A stretch of DNA of 64,000 bases from Allorhizobium undicola ORS 992 = ATCC 700741 (lineage in GTDB: Bacteria > Pseudomonadota > Alphaproteobacteria > Rhizobiales > Rhizobiaceae), in the NCBI RefSeq assembly GCF_000621665.1, contig NZ_JHXQ01000001.1:1-64000 (forward strand). The letters are read 5' to 3'. The position numbers and the translations under genes are program-made. Under the pieces are notes generated by a model. The model was not told where the DNA came from, made no database searches, and saw nothing but the letters and a program-made list of their open reading frames with translations. This document shows, one piece after another, positions 30,077 to 39,106 of this stretch (the first letter of the stretch is position 1; every line of letters begins with the position of its first letter).

Positions 30077-30589
30077 CTAAAGCCGCAGTTCCATGGCCGC
30101 GAGGTCCAGCCAGCGGCCGAATTTCATGCCAACCTGTTCGTGAATGCCCACGAGGCGAAAGCCCAGGCTTTCATGCAGCCGGATCGAGGCGGCATTGCCT
30201 GCCTCGATGGCGGCGATCATCACATGCATGTTGGCGCCGCGGGCTCTTTCGATCAGCGCGCGCATCAGCGCCTTGCCAATGCCTGCGCCGCGCTGGTTCT
30301 TTTCCACATAGACGGAATGTTCCACCGTGTGGCGATAGCCGTCAAAGGCCCGCCAGTCGCCATAGGAGGCATAGCCCGCCACGCGCCCCTCGCGCTCGGC
30401 CACCAGCACGGGAAAGCCGCGGGCGTGGCGAAGCTCCATCCAGGCGCGGCGATTGTCGAGATCGATCAGCACCTCGTTCCAGATGGCGGTCGTGTGTTCC
30501 ACCGCATGGTTGTAAATGTCGCGAATGGCGGCAAGATCGGCTTCGGTCGCATCGCGAATGACAAGTGGCGCTGGTTCTTCCGGGGTCAT
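30077..30589 (-). CDS. Phosphinothricin/L-amino acid N-acetyltransferase-like GNAT
   Basis: A 170-residue GNAT enzyme of the PAT/MnaT type. Features are IRDATEADLAAIRDIYNHAV, TAIWNEVLIDLDNRRAW, VEHSVYVEKNQRGAGIGKALM (acetyl-CoA loop) and IEAGNAASIRLHESLGF. Relatives acetylate methionine, methionine sulfoximine or phosphinothricin, giving tolerance to such glutamine synthetase inhibitors. The sequence does not separate these substrates. ATG at 30587-30589. Confidence 0.85.
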   Translation of the reverse strand: MTPEEPAPLVIRDATEADLAAIRDIYNHAVEHTTAIWNEVLIDLDNRRAWMELRHARGFPVLVAEREGRVAGYASYGDWRAFDGYRHTVEHSVYVEKNQRGAGIGKALMRALIERARGANMHVMIAAIEAGNAASIRLHESLGFRLVGIHEQVGMKFGRWLDLAAMELRL

Positions 30590-30620
30590 GGGGCGTAAGG
30601 GTCCTGTCTGGGTCGAGACT

Positions 30621-30707
30621 ACTGCATAATTCCTTAAACCGGAATCGGTTTAAGGTGAAAATTATGCAGCAGATTTAAAGTGTTACAGTGTCCTTCGTGC
30701 GTTTGAT
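30621..30707. repeat. RIME-like palindrome interrupted by a MITE
   Basis: CTGCATAATTCCTTAAACCGGAATCGG ... GTGTTACAG is a mosaic rhizobial repeat also seen in diverged form near 19170-19220, 20925-20990, 42320-42400 and 45935-45975. Its last hairpin, CGTGCGTTT GATA AAACGCACG, is split by the MITE at 30708-30946. Confidence 0.65.
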
Positions 30708-30946
30708 CACAGTACACGACGCTGAGGCATGGCCTACCCCCCTCTGCCTTGCCAGGCATCTCCCCCTCAAGGGGGGAGATTGCAATACGGACAAAGCGCC
30801 ATTCTTCAAAGAATAGGTGTGATTACGACCTTTCTCAAGAACGTAGGCAGGGCCTTGATCTTGCCGATCTCCCCCCTTGAGGGGGAAATGTCCGGCAGGA
30901 CAGAGGGGGGTAAACCACACGCAAAACCGCAGCGTCGTGTACTGTG
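30708..30946. mobile_element. MITE, complete copy (239 bp) with 9-bp target duplication
   Basis: Same element as 12872-13119. Ends are CACAGTACACGACGCT and AGCGTCGTGTACTGTG. Flanking 9-bp repeats gcgtttgat lie at 30699-30707 and 30947-30955. It is non-coding. Removing it and one repeat restores a perfect 9-bp hairpin. Confidence 0.9.
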
Positions 30947-31013
30947 GCGTTTGATAAAACGCACGGCGCTGTAGTCTTACACCATCTTGCCGGGCGCAGG
31001 AAACGCCCTGCCG

Positions 31014-31667
31014 TCACGCCCCCAGCGAAATCAGCACGGCGGAATAATGCACGGCGGCGGCCACCACCACGAAACCGTGCCAGATGGCATTTTGAAACCG
31101 CAGCCTTTGCCACACATGAAAAATGACGCCGGTGGAATAAAGCACACCGCCAATGACGATGAGCGCCATGGCCATTGGCGGCAACCGCTCTGAAATCGGC
31201 CCGGCGGCAATCATGCCGCTCCAGCCCATGGCCAGGTAAAGCAGAATGCACAGGCGGTCATAGCGGCCCGGAAAGCGCCATTTGATGAAGATGCCGCCTG
31301 CGGCAATCGCCCAGATGCCGAGGAGAAGCGCCAACAGGCCCCATTCATCGGCACCGCGTTGCAGAAAGGGTGTGTAGGTGGCGGCAATCAGCAGGAAAAT
31401 CGCCGAATGGTCCAGACGGCGCAAATAGGCCTTGGTGCGCGAGCGCGGCCACATATTATAGGTAAAGGATGCGGCAAGGGCAGTGACGAGCCCGAGACCG
31501 TAAATCCAGGCGGCGGCAATTTCACCGTAGCTGGTAAAAACCGTGGCGTAGAAAATCAGCGCCGTCACGCCAATCAGTGCCAGCACCACGCCCACCCCGT
31601 GCACGATGCCATCGGCCACCAGTTCATGCACATCGTAATGCCGCCCGAAACGGAAATCTTCGCTCAT
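31014..31667 (-). CDS. Hemolysin III family membrane protein
   Basis: A 217-residue integral membrane protein of the HlyIII/PAQR superfamily with seven hydrophobic helices. The metal-binding residues of the fold appear to be present: ELVADGIVHGVG near the N-terminus, LRRLDHSAIFLLIAATYTP in the middle and FHVWQ...IWHGFV near the end. Despite the name, most bacterial members are not known toxins; roles in membrane homeostasis or lipid hydrolysis are suspected. The start at 31665-31667 was chosen over an upstream one that adds a non-conserved tail. Confidence 0.87.
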   Translation of the reverse strand: MSEDFRFGRHYDVHELVADGIVHGVGVVLALIGVTALIFYATVFTSYGEIAAAWIYGLGLVTALAASFTYNMWPRSRTKAYLRRLDHSAIFLLIAATYTPFLQRGADEWGLLALLLGIWAIAAGGIFIKWRFPGRYDRLCILLYLAMGWSGMIAAGPISERLPPMAMALIVIGGVLYSTGVIFHVWQRLRFQNAIWHGFVVVAAAVHYSAVLISLGA

Positions 31668-31862
31668 GCCGCGCTCCGCCCTGCTGTCTTTCGCTCCACC
31701 ATAGGCATCCAAGATTAGCATGACATGAACGGAAATTGCTCCCGGCGATTTCACCGGGGAGGATCTCGAGTCTTCAGATAAAGTTTACCCCGTTGCGGCA
31801 AGCTTCCTGCGGCACGGCGCGCGTGAAACTTTTGTGCCTGCAAGACCCTGCGGAGTTTCGTG

Positions 31863-32240
31863 ATGCGCTTTACCGTGCTTGCCACTTTCATGGCACTGAT
31901 CGCCTATAACTGGTTTTTCGTGAAGGTGGCGCGGGCGCGCCAGCAATTTGGCGTAAAGGCTCCGAAAACCACCGGCGACGAAAATTTCGAGCGCATTTTC
32001 CGCGTGCAGCAGAACACGGCCGAGCAGTTGATCTTCTTTTTACCGTCCTTGTGGTTGTTCGGCTTCTATCTGTCCGATCAACTGGCGGGCCTGCTGGGCC
32101 TGTGCTGGACGGGCGCGCGGGTGTTTCACGCCGCCGAATATTATGCCGATGCCAAAAAGCGTGGCGCAGGCGCCATGCTCTCGTGGATCATCGCCTTCAT
32201 TCTGCTGATGGGCGGCACCATCGCGGCGCTGTTGAAATAA
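31863..32240 (+). CDS. MAPEG-family membrane protein
   Basis: A 125-residue protein with four hydrophobic helices. ERIFRVQQNTAEQLIFFLPSLWLF is close to the MAPEG signature (ER...RVQQNTLE), and ARVFHAAEYY matches the later conserved helix. Eukaryotic relatives conjugate glutathione or make leukotrienes; the bacterial role is mostly unknown. The ATG at 31863 has CGGAG seven bases before it; a GTG one codon earlier is less well spaced. Confidence 0.85.
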   Translation: MRFTVLATFMALIAYNWFFVKVARARQQFGVKAPKTTGDENFERIFRVQQNTAEQLIFFLPSLWLFGFYLSDQLAGLLGLCWTGARVFHAAEYYADAKKRGAGAMLSWIIAFILLMGGTIAALLK

Positions 32241-32350
32241 AGCATTTCCAGCAAAAGTGGCCTCCGGTTTTGCGTCCGGAAATGCGCAAGCAAAGCAGAA
32301 GCATTTCCAGCAAAAGTGGCCTCCGGTTTTGCGCACTTTTCCTGAGAATG
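32241..32350. repeat. Two tandem RIME-like units
   Basis: AGCATTTCCAGCAAAAGTGG occurs twice (about 32240 and 32300), each followed by CCTCCGGTTTTGCG. The second ends in CACTTTTCCTGAGAATGC. The block separates the convergent MAPEG and UspA genes. Confidence 0.75.
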
Positions 32351-32352
32351 CC

Positions 32353-32772
32353 CTACGCCTCTTCCCGGCTGACCAGAACAGAGCAGCGCGCATGGCGCAC
32401 GACGCGGTCAGCGGTTGCGCCAATCAGATAGTTGGAAAAATCCGGCACATGCGAGGCGATGATGATGAGATCGGCGGCGTGATCGCGGGCGCATTCCAGA
32501 ATTTCATGGGCGGCGGCACCAAAGCGCAGTTCTACTTTCGCCTCGATGCCGGTGCGGCTGGCAAGATGTGAAACGATCCGGCGTGCCTCGTCACCGGCCG
32601 TCGCGTTCAGTTCATAGGGCACATCGATGGTGAGGTAGGCGGGAATTTTCTCCACCACCGTCAGCAAGATGATTTCGCCATCCGGGTTCTTGAGGCTTGC
32701 CGCCTGCCGCAGGCTTTTTTCGCCCTTGCCCATTTGGCCGCAATCCACAGGCACGATGATCTTTTTAAACAT
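32353..32772 (-). CDS. Universal stress protein (UspA family)
   Basis: A 139-residue single Usp domain. It starts with KKIIVPVDCG and ends with ADLIIIASHVPDFSNYLIGATADRVVRHARCSVLV. In ATP-binding Usps the last region reads G-x2-G-x9-G-S/T. Here the first glycine is His and the pattern is incomplete, so nucleotide binding is doubtful. The ATG is at 32770-32772. Upstream is the 3' end of the deacetylase gene, also on the minus strand. Confidence 0.87.
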   Translation of the reverse strand: MFKKIIVPVDCGQMGKGEKSLRQAASLKNPDGEIILLTVVEKIPAYLTIDVPYELNATAGDEARRIVSHLASRTGIEAKVELRFGAAAHEILECARDHAADLIIIASHVPDFSNYLIGATADRVVRHARCSVLVSREEA

Positions 32773-32840
32773 GACGCTTCTCCTGGCTTTTGCCTTTGCG
32801 CCATTGTCGCCGCGCCATCACGCGGATGCGTTGATCCCGA

Positions 32841-33653
32841 TCAATAGGAGACGGCCTTGGGATGCAGGGCGGAAACGGAGCCGGGGGCCTCAGGCGCTGG
32901 CGAACGGGGCAAAGGCGCCTCCTTCAGCAGCACGAAGCGAAGCCCGCGCGCCTTCAGCGCCTTCAATCCGGCAGCCACGCCTTCGCCTGCTGCGTGGGTG
33001 GGCTGGTTGATATGGGCAATCAGCACATCGCCGTCGCGGGCGTGCTCGAACTGCTTTTCGGCGGCATTCGCCCCCAGCAGCGAGCCGGAATCGCCATTGA
33101 TGGAAAATCCGGCGATCTCGAAACCCATGGCCCGGATCTGGGCCATGGAGGAGGGGGTGTAAAGGGCGGTTGCGCCGCGAAACCAGCGCGGCGCGGGAAA
33201 GCCTGCCGCGATGATGGCCTCTGCCCCGCCGCTCACCTCCCGCGCCACGGCCTCGGGCGACCCGGCCGCAGCAATGCCATAGACCGAAAGCGGCCGATCG
33301 ATTGGAGGAACATGGTTTTCGCCATGATTTTCCACCTCGAACAGGTCCGGCCGGCTTTTCAAAACCGAAACCGCCTGCGGATTGCTGCGGATCCAGCGGG
33401 CGGTGACGAAAATCGTCGCCTTGATATTTTCGGCAAGCAGCGTGTCGAGAATGCGCTGATCGGTCTGGCCCATGCAGGCATCCAGCGTCACTGCAACCTG
33501 CGGGGCCGCCTTGGCCCCGGGTGCCACATGCAGGGAAGGCTCCAGCAATCCGGCGGGGCGCGCCATTGCCGGGTTTGCACAAGGCGGCACGAGGGCGGCG
33601 AGTGCCAGCAAATGGCAGCGCAAAAAGCGGCGGAACAGGCGGGACCAGGGCAT
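32841..33653 (-). CDS. Polysaccharide deacetylase (NodB-homology domain)
   Basis: A 270-residue secreted or membrane-anchored protein. After a signal sequence (cleavage near AMA), the NodB domain runs from VAVTLDACMGQTDQRIL through TIFVTARWI, FEVENHGENHVPP (the H-x3-H metal pair) and WFRGATALYTP. The usual DDG is VTLDACMG here, so only one aspartate is kept. IAGFSINGDSGSLLGAN and HINQPTHAAGEG are consistent with this group. Likely substrates are N-acetylated sugars of cell envelope or chitin-like polymers. Earlier in-frame starts exist, but the one at 33653 begins the signal sequence. Confidence 0.8.
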   Translation of the reverse strand: MPWSRLFRRFLRCHLLALAALVPPCANPAMARPAGLLEPSLHVAPGAKAAPQVAVTLDACMGQTDQRILDTLLAENIKATIFVTARWIRSNPQAVSVLKSRPDLFEVENHGENHVPPIDRPLSVYGIAAAGSPEAVAREVSGGAEAIIAAGFPAPRWFRGATALYTPSSMAQIRAMGFEIAGFSINGDSGSLLGANAAEKQFEHARDGDVLIAHINQPTHAAGEGVAAGLKALKARGLRFVLLKEAPLPRSPAPEAPGSVSALHPKAVSY

Positions 33654-33844
33654 GGGCAATATCCAGGAATTTCTGCCCCGGTGAAACGCTGAAATCCGCG
33701 CGCCGTCAAGACCCGTCTCCATCGGAAAGGCAAATGAGCATTCAAGCCTCTGCTTATGGAACATGCTTCCTGCCTGCACGTTTTGAGGGCAGCGATGCCC
33801 TTGGCCTGGCCGGGCAACGGGTGACATCAGGGGGCGAATTCATC

Positions 33845-34933
33845 ATGGACGACACGGTCGCGCGCCGCATTTTGCACAATGAGCGAAACCGCGAACCGGG
33901 GCAGGGCAGGCGACGGCGCAAAACGGCGCTGGAACTGGCGCAGGCCTGGTCCGTCATCGGCATTTTCACTATCCTTGCCATTGCGGGCCTGCATGAGGCG
34001 GGCGATATTCTCATGCCGGTGACGCTGGCTGTGGTGGTGGGCCTTATTCTGGGCCTTGCCGCAGACCGGCTGAATGCCATCGGCATTCCGCCGATGGTCA
34101 GCGCGCTTTTTCTCACCACGGCTTTTGGCGTGGTTATGTTTGCCACGGCCAGTGCATTGGCCACGCCGCTTTCGCAACTGGCCGGCGATCTTCCCGGCAT
34201 TGCCGAAGGGCTTCTCGACCGCGCCACGCCGCTTTTGCAGCGTTTTCATCTGTTCCGCTTTTCATCCAATGGCGGCATGGACAAGATCATCGACAATGGC
34301 GGCAGCATACTTTCCGCCGTTGCGCTGCGCGTCACGCCAGCCATCATCCAGACGCTGATTTTCTTTGCGGCACTTGCGCTGTTTCTGGCCAGCCGCCAGA
34401 CCATTCGCAAAACGCTGATCATTGCCTTTCGCGATCGCGCCAGACGCCTTTCCGCCATTCGCACCATCCATGCCATTGAAACGGCACTGGGCTTCTATTT
34501 CGCCACCGCCTCGCTGATCTATGCCGGTGTGGGGCTTGCCATGCTGCTGATTGCCTGGCTGGGCGGGCTGCAATTGCCGATTCTCTGGGCGTTTTTCGCC
34601 TTCCTGTCCAGTTTCGTTCCTTTTCTTGGCGTGACCGCCATGACGATCGCGCTGGCCATTGGCGGTTTGATGACCCATGGCAGCGTGGTGGGCCTGCTTC
34701 CAGCCGCCGCCTTTTTCACGGTGCATACGCTGGTGGAAAATCTGGTGACGCCTGCGGTGATGGGGCGAAGGCTGGAAATCAACGCCTTCGCCGTGTTCTT
34801 CGCCATCATTTTCTGGACCTGGGTCTGGGGCGCGGCAGGCGCCATGCTGGCCGTGCCACTGTCGCTGATCGGCATGGCGATTTTTCAGGAACTTACGCCG
34901 CAGGCCGCGCCCAAGCCGAAGCTGCCGGATTGA
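33845..34933 (+). CDS. AI-2E family transporter
   Basis: A 362-residue membrane protein of the AI-2E/PerM family. It has paired helices at the N-terminus, a central soluble region with DKIIDNGGSIL, then LGFYFATASLIYAGVGLAML, FLSSFVPFLGVTAMTIA and the signature HTLVENLVTPAVMGRRLEIN. Members range from autoinducer-2 export to Na+/H+ exchange, so the substrate is open. AGGGGG precedes the ATG at 33845; an alternative start at 33734 adds 37 residues without membrane segments. Confidence 0.86.
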   Translation: MDDTVARRILHNERNREPGQGRRRRKTALELAQAWSVIGIFTILAIAGLHEAGDILMPVTLAVVVGLILGLAADRLNAIGIPPMVSALFLTTAFGVVMFATASALATPLSQLAGDLPGIAEGLLDRATPLLQRFHLFRFSSNGGMDKIIDNGGSILSAVALRVTPAIIQTLIFFAALALFLASRQTIRKTLIIAFRDRARRLSAIRTIHAIETALGFYFATASLIYAGVGLAMLLIAWLGGLQLPILWAFFAFLSSFVPFLGVTAMTIALAIGGLMTHGSVVGLLPAAAFFTVHTLVENLVTPAVMGRRLEINAFAVFFAIIFWTWVWGAAGAMLAVPLSLIGMAIFQELTPQAAPKPKLPD

Positions 34934-34951
34934 CCGGGCAGGAGGTGCGGC

Positions 34952-35686
34952 CTATTCGATCCTTGCCCGCACCATGTCGCCCTTGATGGAGATGGCGGGC
35001 TTTGCGCCCGGCACATTGGGAAGGCGGCTGTCGATGAAGGAGGCGGTAGCTTCCACGGCGTAGCTGACAGGCGTGGGGGTGAGGAAGCGCAGCGTCGCAT
35101 CCATCATTCTGCCGCTCAACCGAATGGTCTCGTCGTTGCGCACGCTGGAATAGACAGCCTTTGCCCGCATGGCTGCTCCCGAAAGCGCAAGCTCCCTCGC
35201 ATGGCCGGTGAAGGATACGTCGCCCGCCGCCGCATCGATGTCGGCCTGGTCAAAATCACCCGCCATGTCGATCCTGGCTGCCTTCTGGCGCACCAGCACA
35301 GAGACCTCCGGCGGCAGGTTGGCCGTAAGCTCCAGCGTGCAATCCGACCAGTCCATCGCCGGGCGATGGCCCGTGTCCACGATCAGTTCATTGCCGTCAC
35401 GCCGCAGGCTGGCCCCGCTGGCGCAGCTTCCTTGCGACCAGGCCGAGCGCCAGACGGCACCCCAGCCATCCCGCCTTTCGGAGAGACTGGCCGTGAAAGG
35501 CTGACCCGGCGCGGTGGCAAGGCTGATATGGCTTGCCTCGCCGGCAATGCTGATGCTCGTAATGCCGGCAAGGTCGTTTACCTCGGCAAGCGCTGTTGCG
35601 CTGGAGCGAAAGGCAACCGCCCGGTCCAATGTGGCAAGGACGATGAAACCGGTAAGGGCCGCCAGAAACAGGGTGCGCTTTTTCAT
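34952..35686 (-). CDS. Hypothetical secreted protein (GIN/DUF2807-like)
   Basis: A 244-residue protein with a signal peptide (MKKRTLFLAALTGFIVLATL). The mature part is rich in beta-strand patterns, with repeating alternations such as LELTANLPPEVSVLVRQKAARIDMAGDF, which resembles putative adhesin/GIN domains. There is no membrane anchor. GGAGATTTTC precedes the ATG. It is divergent from a membrane-bound AraC regulator that could control it. Confidence 0.6.
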   Translation of the reverse strand: MKKRTLFLAALTGFIVLATLDRAVAFRSSATALAEVNDLAGITSISIAGEASHISLATAPGQPFTASLSERRDGWGAVWRSAWSQGSCASGASLRRDGNELIVDTGHRPAMDWSDCTLELTANLPPEVSVLVRQKAARIDMAGDFDQADIDAAAGDVSFTGHARELALSGAAMRAKAVYSSVRNDETIRLSGRMMDATLRFLTPTPVSYAVEATASFIDSRLPNVPGAKPAISIKGDMVRARIE

Positions 35687-35866
35687 GAAAATCTCCGTCA
35701 TGGGCTGGAAAAGACTTGAAGACGATCTGCAAAACCTGCCTTTGCGGCGACCTTGAACCTGTTTCAGGTCGCCTTGGAACGGGTTTCAGGTCACAATGGG
35801 CCGTCATTGCACAAGCTTGCCGCGTGGCCTTTTTGAAGACAGAGGTTGGAAAAGCCCGATTTCACC

Positions 35867-36919
35867 ATGATTTTTCTCCCCGTTCCTTTTTTCGTGTCCT
35901 TCCTGCTCATGACCTTCCTGCTGCGCATGGTGCGGCTGGAGGATGAGCGCCGTCCCGCCTTGCCATTTCTTGTTTTGCTTGGCCTTATGGTCGTGCAGGT
36001 GCTTTTGGTGGGCCTGCGCTGGGGCTATGGCATCAGCGCCGTCATGCCGCTCATGGCAAGCCTTGCATCTTTTGTGCCGCCCTTATCCTGGCTTGCCTTT
36101 TCCACGCTTTCACAAAAAGAGGCGCAGCCGGGAGGGCAGGCTGCCGCGGCGCCGTGGCGCGCTGGCCTGCCACATCTGGCGCTGCCGGTCTGTGTTGTCG
36201 TGATGATGGTTGCAGGCGGGCCGGTGGATGCGGCCCTGATCCTGGGCTTTGCCGGTTACGGTCTGGCGCTGTTGTGGAAGTCTCGCCTCGGGCCGGACGG
36301 GCTGACAGCCTCACGGCTGGATGGCGCGCTGCGCTCCTGGCGCTCCATGCAGATCAGCGCGCTGACGCTGATCGGCTCGGCTCTCAGCGATATTGCCATC
36401 AGCCTTGATCTTGCCTTCGGCACTGGCCGCATGGCGCCGGCAATCGTATCCGGTTTCTCGACGCTGGTGCTGTTTGCGCTCGGCTATGCGGCCTCGCGGA
36501 TGGATGCCATTCCGCAGCCGGAAGCCTCCGTGCCACAGGGCCAGACGGAGGTGGAGGATAGTACGGCAAGGGCCGCAACCGGGGAAGATGCCGCCATCGC
36601 GGCCCGGCTGGAAGAGCTGATGGTGGAAAAACAGCTCTTTCGCGATCCCGACCTCAACCTTGCGCGACTTTCCCGGCGGCTTGGCCTGCCTGCGCGCGCC
36701 GTTTCCAATGCCGTCAACCGTGCCCATGGCATGAGCGTGTCGCAATATGTCAACAATCACCGCGTGCAAGAGGCCTGCCGCCTGTTGCAAACCACGCAAC
36801 TGCCCATAACCCACATTGCCTTCGAAGCAGGCTTCATGACCAAGTCCAATTTCAACCGCGAATTTCTGCGCGTTACCGCCATGAGCCCCAGCCGCTGGCG
36901 CCTGCAACACACGACCTAG
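35867..36919 (+). CDS. Membrane-anchored AraC-family regulator
   Basis: A 350-residue protein with about seven hydrophobic helices in residues 1-215, followed by an AraC DNA-binding domain (two helix-turn-helix motifs). The second carries LPITHIAFEAGFMTKSNFNREFLRVTAMSPSRWR. Such proteins sense a membrane or envelope signal and act on DNA next to the membrane. The start is uncertain: ATG at 35867 is preferred over an upstream TTG at 35846. The adjacent divergent secreted protein is a plausible target. Its TAG stop is the first part of a RIME-like repeat. Confidence 0.83.
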   Translation: MIFLPVPFFVSFLLMTFLLRMVRLEDERRPALPFLVLLGLMVVQVLLVGLRWGYGISAVMPLMASLASFVPPLSWLAFSTLSQKEAQPGGQAAAAPWRAGLPHLALPVCVVVMMVAGGPVDAALILGFAGYGLALLWKSRLGPDGLTASRLDGALRSWRSMQISALTLIGSALSDIAISLDLAFGTGRMAPAIVSGFSTLVLFALGYAASRMDAIPQPEASVPQGQTEVEDSTARAATGEDAAIAARLEELMVEKQLFRDPDLNLARLSRRLGLPARAVSNAVNRAHGMSVSQYVNNHRVQEACRLLQTTQLPITHIAFEAGFMTKSNFNREFLRVTAMSPSRWRLQHTT

Positions 36920-37020
36920 AGCGGTTCATTGTTTCACGGAAACATTGAGCCGCTCTAACTATTTGTTTTTACGCATTTTCAGACAGAAAACCGGCTTCCA
37001 CTTTTCCTGAAAATGCTCTA
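36919..37020. repeat. RIME-like palindrome (uninterrupted reference copy)
   Basis: GAGCGGTTCATTGTTTCACG ... TGAGCCGCTC, then a GCATTTTCAG ... CTGAAAATGC hairpin. It spans the whole gap between the AraC and metalloprotease stops, so each stop codon lies in the repeat. The same sequence at 57001-57360 is split by a MITE. Confidence 0.8.
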
Positions 37021-38904
37021 GAGAATGAAGCTGTCTGCCGTGAGCGTGAAGCCCTTGTTGAGGTTGAAGGCTATGTCGATCTGCTTGTCGCCGTTCACGT
37101 CGGCGCTCACCGTTGTATAGGAAGAGCCGTAATCGACGCGAAGCTGCGAGGCAGTGCCGGTAAAGGCCGAGGTGGAAATCCAGCTGAAGGCCTGATTGCT
37201 GGAGACGAGTGTATTGGCATCGATGGCCGAGAGGTCGATCCGGTCGCTTTCGCTGACGGAGAAATCATAGATATAGTCGCGGGCGGAATTGGTGCTGTCG
37301 CTCACGGCGGTAAAGATGAAGCGATCCGCGCCGGTATAGCCGTATAGCTTGTCGGCACCGGCACCGCCGGTGATAAGATCGTTGCCCGCGCCGCCATTCA
37401 GCGTGTCGTTTCCAGCCATGCCTTTCAGCGTGTCATTGCCCGCCCCGCCGTTGAAAATATTGGCATTGGCATCGCCGGTCATGCTGTCTGCATAGCCGGT
37501 GCCGGTAAAGGTTTCGATGTTCACAAAGGTTTCCCCAACCGCATCATTGGCGTTGGCCGAGGGTGTGGTGAGGTTCAGGATGACACCGCGCTTGGCTGCC
37601 GCAAAAGACATGGTGTCGCTTCCGTCGCCGCCGTCATAGCTGTCCACCCCGCCTTCGACGACAAAGCTGTCATTGCCGGCATTGCCGTAAAGCTTGTCAT
37701 TGCCTGCACCGCCAACCACCGTGTCGTTACCGGCCCCGCCGTTCAGCGTGTCATTGCCTTCGTCGCCATAAATCGTATCATTGCCCTCGTCGCCGGACAC
37801 CGTGTCATTGCCCAGCCCGCCATGTAGCTTGTCATTGCCGGTCAGGCCGGAAATCCGGTCATTGCCCGCGCCGCCCCAAAGCTCGTTGCCGCCCTGATTG
37901 CCGATCACCCGGTCATTGCCGGATCCGGCGATGCCGTTTTCAATCAGCGAGCGGGTATCGTTGTTGTAAAGCATGGCATTGGCAAGGTTGCCACGCGCCA
38001 GATTGCTGCTGCGGCTGCCGTCGTCCAGATCGGCAAGCTGATCCTTGCTGAAGGTGGACCATTGCCCCGGCCGCAGGTCCAGCACCATGTCGGTGGTGTA
38101 ATTGGAGACATTATAGGTATCGATGCCGTTGCCATCCCAGACAGTGCGGAAAATGCGGTTGCCGCCCGGCGTGCCGGTTCCCACGCCATTGATGAACATT
38201 TCCCCCGTGGTGGTGGAAAATGTATAGACGGTATTGCCGCTGAAAACCTCGCCGCTGCTGGCGTAATTGGCGCCATAGAGATATTGGAAGGCGGCAATAT
38301 CATACATCATGTAGGACTGGGCATTGCCCCATTCCTCGTTCTCGCTGCCGTCGGTGGTGGAATCGCCCACATAATCGCGATAGGTCATCACCGTATATTC
38401 GTTGCTGTCATACTGGCTGGCCAGCGAAACGAAGCCCGAACGCACCTCATGCCCGTGGGCCAGCCCCAGCGCATGGCCGATTTCGTGGTAGAAGCCCTCA
38501 TTATAGGCATAATTGCCCAGAACCGGCGTATCATAGGTGCCGTCATTGCGGAACCACACATCGCCTCCGGCCTCATAGGTGCCGGGATAATAGGCGTGCG
38601 CCGTGGAGGTGGCCAGCGTCTTGCCGAACTTGATGCTGGCAGAAGAGACCGAGGTGCCGGTGCTTTGCGAAAAATTCAGGGTGGTGAAGGAGGAGATCTC
38701 GTTCAGCACCGTCTGCACCACGGCTTTTTGCGTGGCGTTCAGGCTGCCATAGCCGGTGGTCGGCTCATAGCTGTCGCTGTAATTCGATCCATACTGGCTG
38801 GCCGAGGTGGTAAAAGCGAAGGAAATGGTGGCATCGGTCCATTTGTAACCGCTCACCAGCGCATCCCAAACCTGCCCGGATGAGGAAACTGTCGTAACAC
38901 CCAT
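37018..38904 (-). CDS. RTX metalloprotease, serralysin (M10) type, copy A
   Basis: A 628-residue protein with no signal peptide. The zinc site HEIGHALGLAH (near residues 140-150) and Met-turn VMTYRDY are those of serralysins. From about residue 325 there are runs of GGxGNDxLxG calcium-binding repeats in two blocks (about 330-410 and 480-540). The C-terminus ends DSFIL, like a type I secretion signal. Secretion would need an ABC exporter, fusion protein and TolC, none of which is nearby. Very similar to the next gene, so a tandem duplication is likely. Confidence 0.9.
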   Translation of the reverse strand: MGVTTVSSSGQVWDALVSGYKWTDATISFAFTTSASQYGSNYSDSYEPTTGYGSLNATQKAVVQTVLNEISSFTTLNFSQSTGTSVSSASIKFGKTLATSTAHAYYPGTYEAGGDVWFRNDGTYDTPVLGNYAYNEGFYHEIGHALGLAHGHEVRSGFVSLASQYDSNEYTVMTYRDYVGDSTTDGSENEEWGNAQSYMMYDIAAFQYLYGANYASSGEVFSGNTVYTFSTTTGEMFINGVGTGTPGGNRIFRTVWDGNGIDTYNVSNYTTDMVLDLRPGQWSTFSKDQLADLDDGSRSSNLARGNLANAMLYNNDTRSLIENGIAGSGNDRVIGNQGGNELWGGAGNDRISGLTGNDKLHGGLGNDTVSGDEGNDTIYGDEGNDTLNGGAGNDTVVGGAGNDKLYGNAGNDSFVVEGGVDSYDGGDGSDTMSFAAAKRGVILNLTTPSANANDAVGETFVNIETFTGTGYADSMTGDANANIFNGGAGNDTLKGMAGNDTLNGGAGNDLITGGAGADKLYGYTGADRFIFTAVSDSTNSARDYIYDFSVSESDRIDLSAIDANTLVSSNQAFSWISTSAFTGTASQLRVDYGSSYTTVSADVNGDKQIDIAFNLNKGFTLTADSFIL

Positions 38905-39106
38905 GAAATACCCCTTTGGCCGCTGTGAGGGTCAGCCCCGTGCGGCCACAATTAATCGATCAATTGCCCTAAACCGCATAGGCTTTCGCCGGAAATGCCT
39001 TATCCCTTCACAAAGCGCCGAACGACCGCTCTGTAAACGGGCTTTACATGATAGCGGGCCGCAAACGATTATTTAATCGCCGCGGCCCGTATGAGTTGCA
39101 ATTTCG
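38905..39106. other. Intergenic region between the two metalloprotease genes
   Basis: Contains a near-perfect palindrome CAATTAATCGATCAATTG (about 38948-38965), a possible operator of copy A. Nearer copy B is a long hairpin at 39055-39091 (GGGCCGC ... GCGGCCC with an inner CGATTA/TAATCG pairing) that probably terminates copy B. Confidence 0.5.
39055..39091 (-). terminator. Hairpin after metalloprotease copy B
   Basis: On the minus strand, GGGCCGCGG, then CGATTAAATAATCG, then GCGGCCC can fold as one long imperfect stem beginning about 16 bases past the stop codon. Confidence 0.55.

Noticed and set aside
31014-31667. Hemolysin III-like gene as a virulence toxin
   Set aside because: The family is mostly non-lytic PAQR-like membrane proteins; the name is historical.
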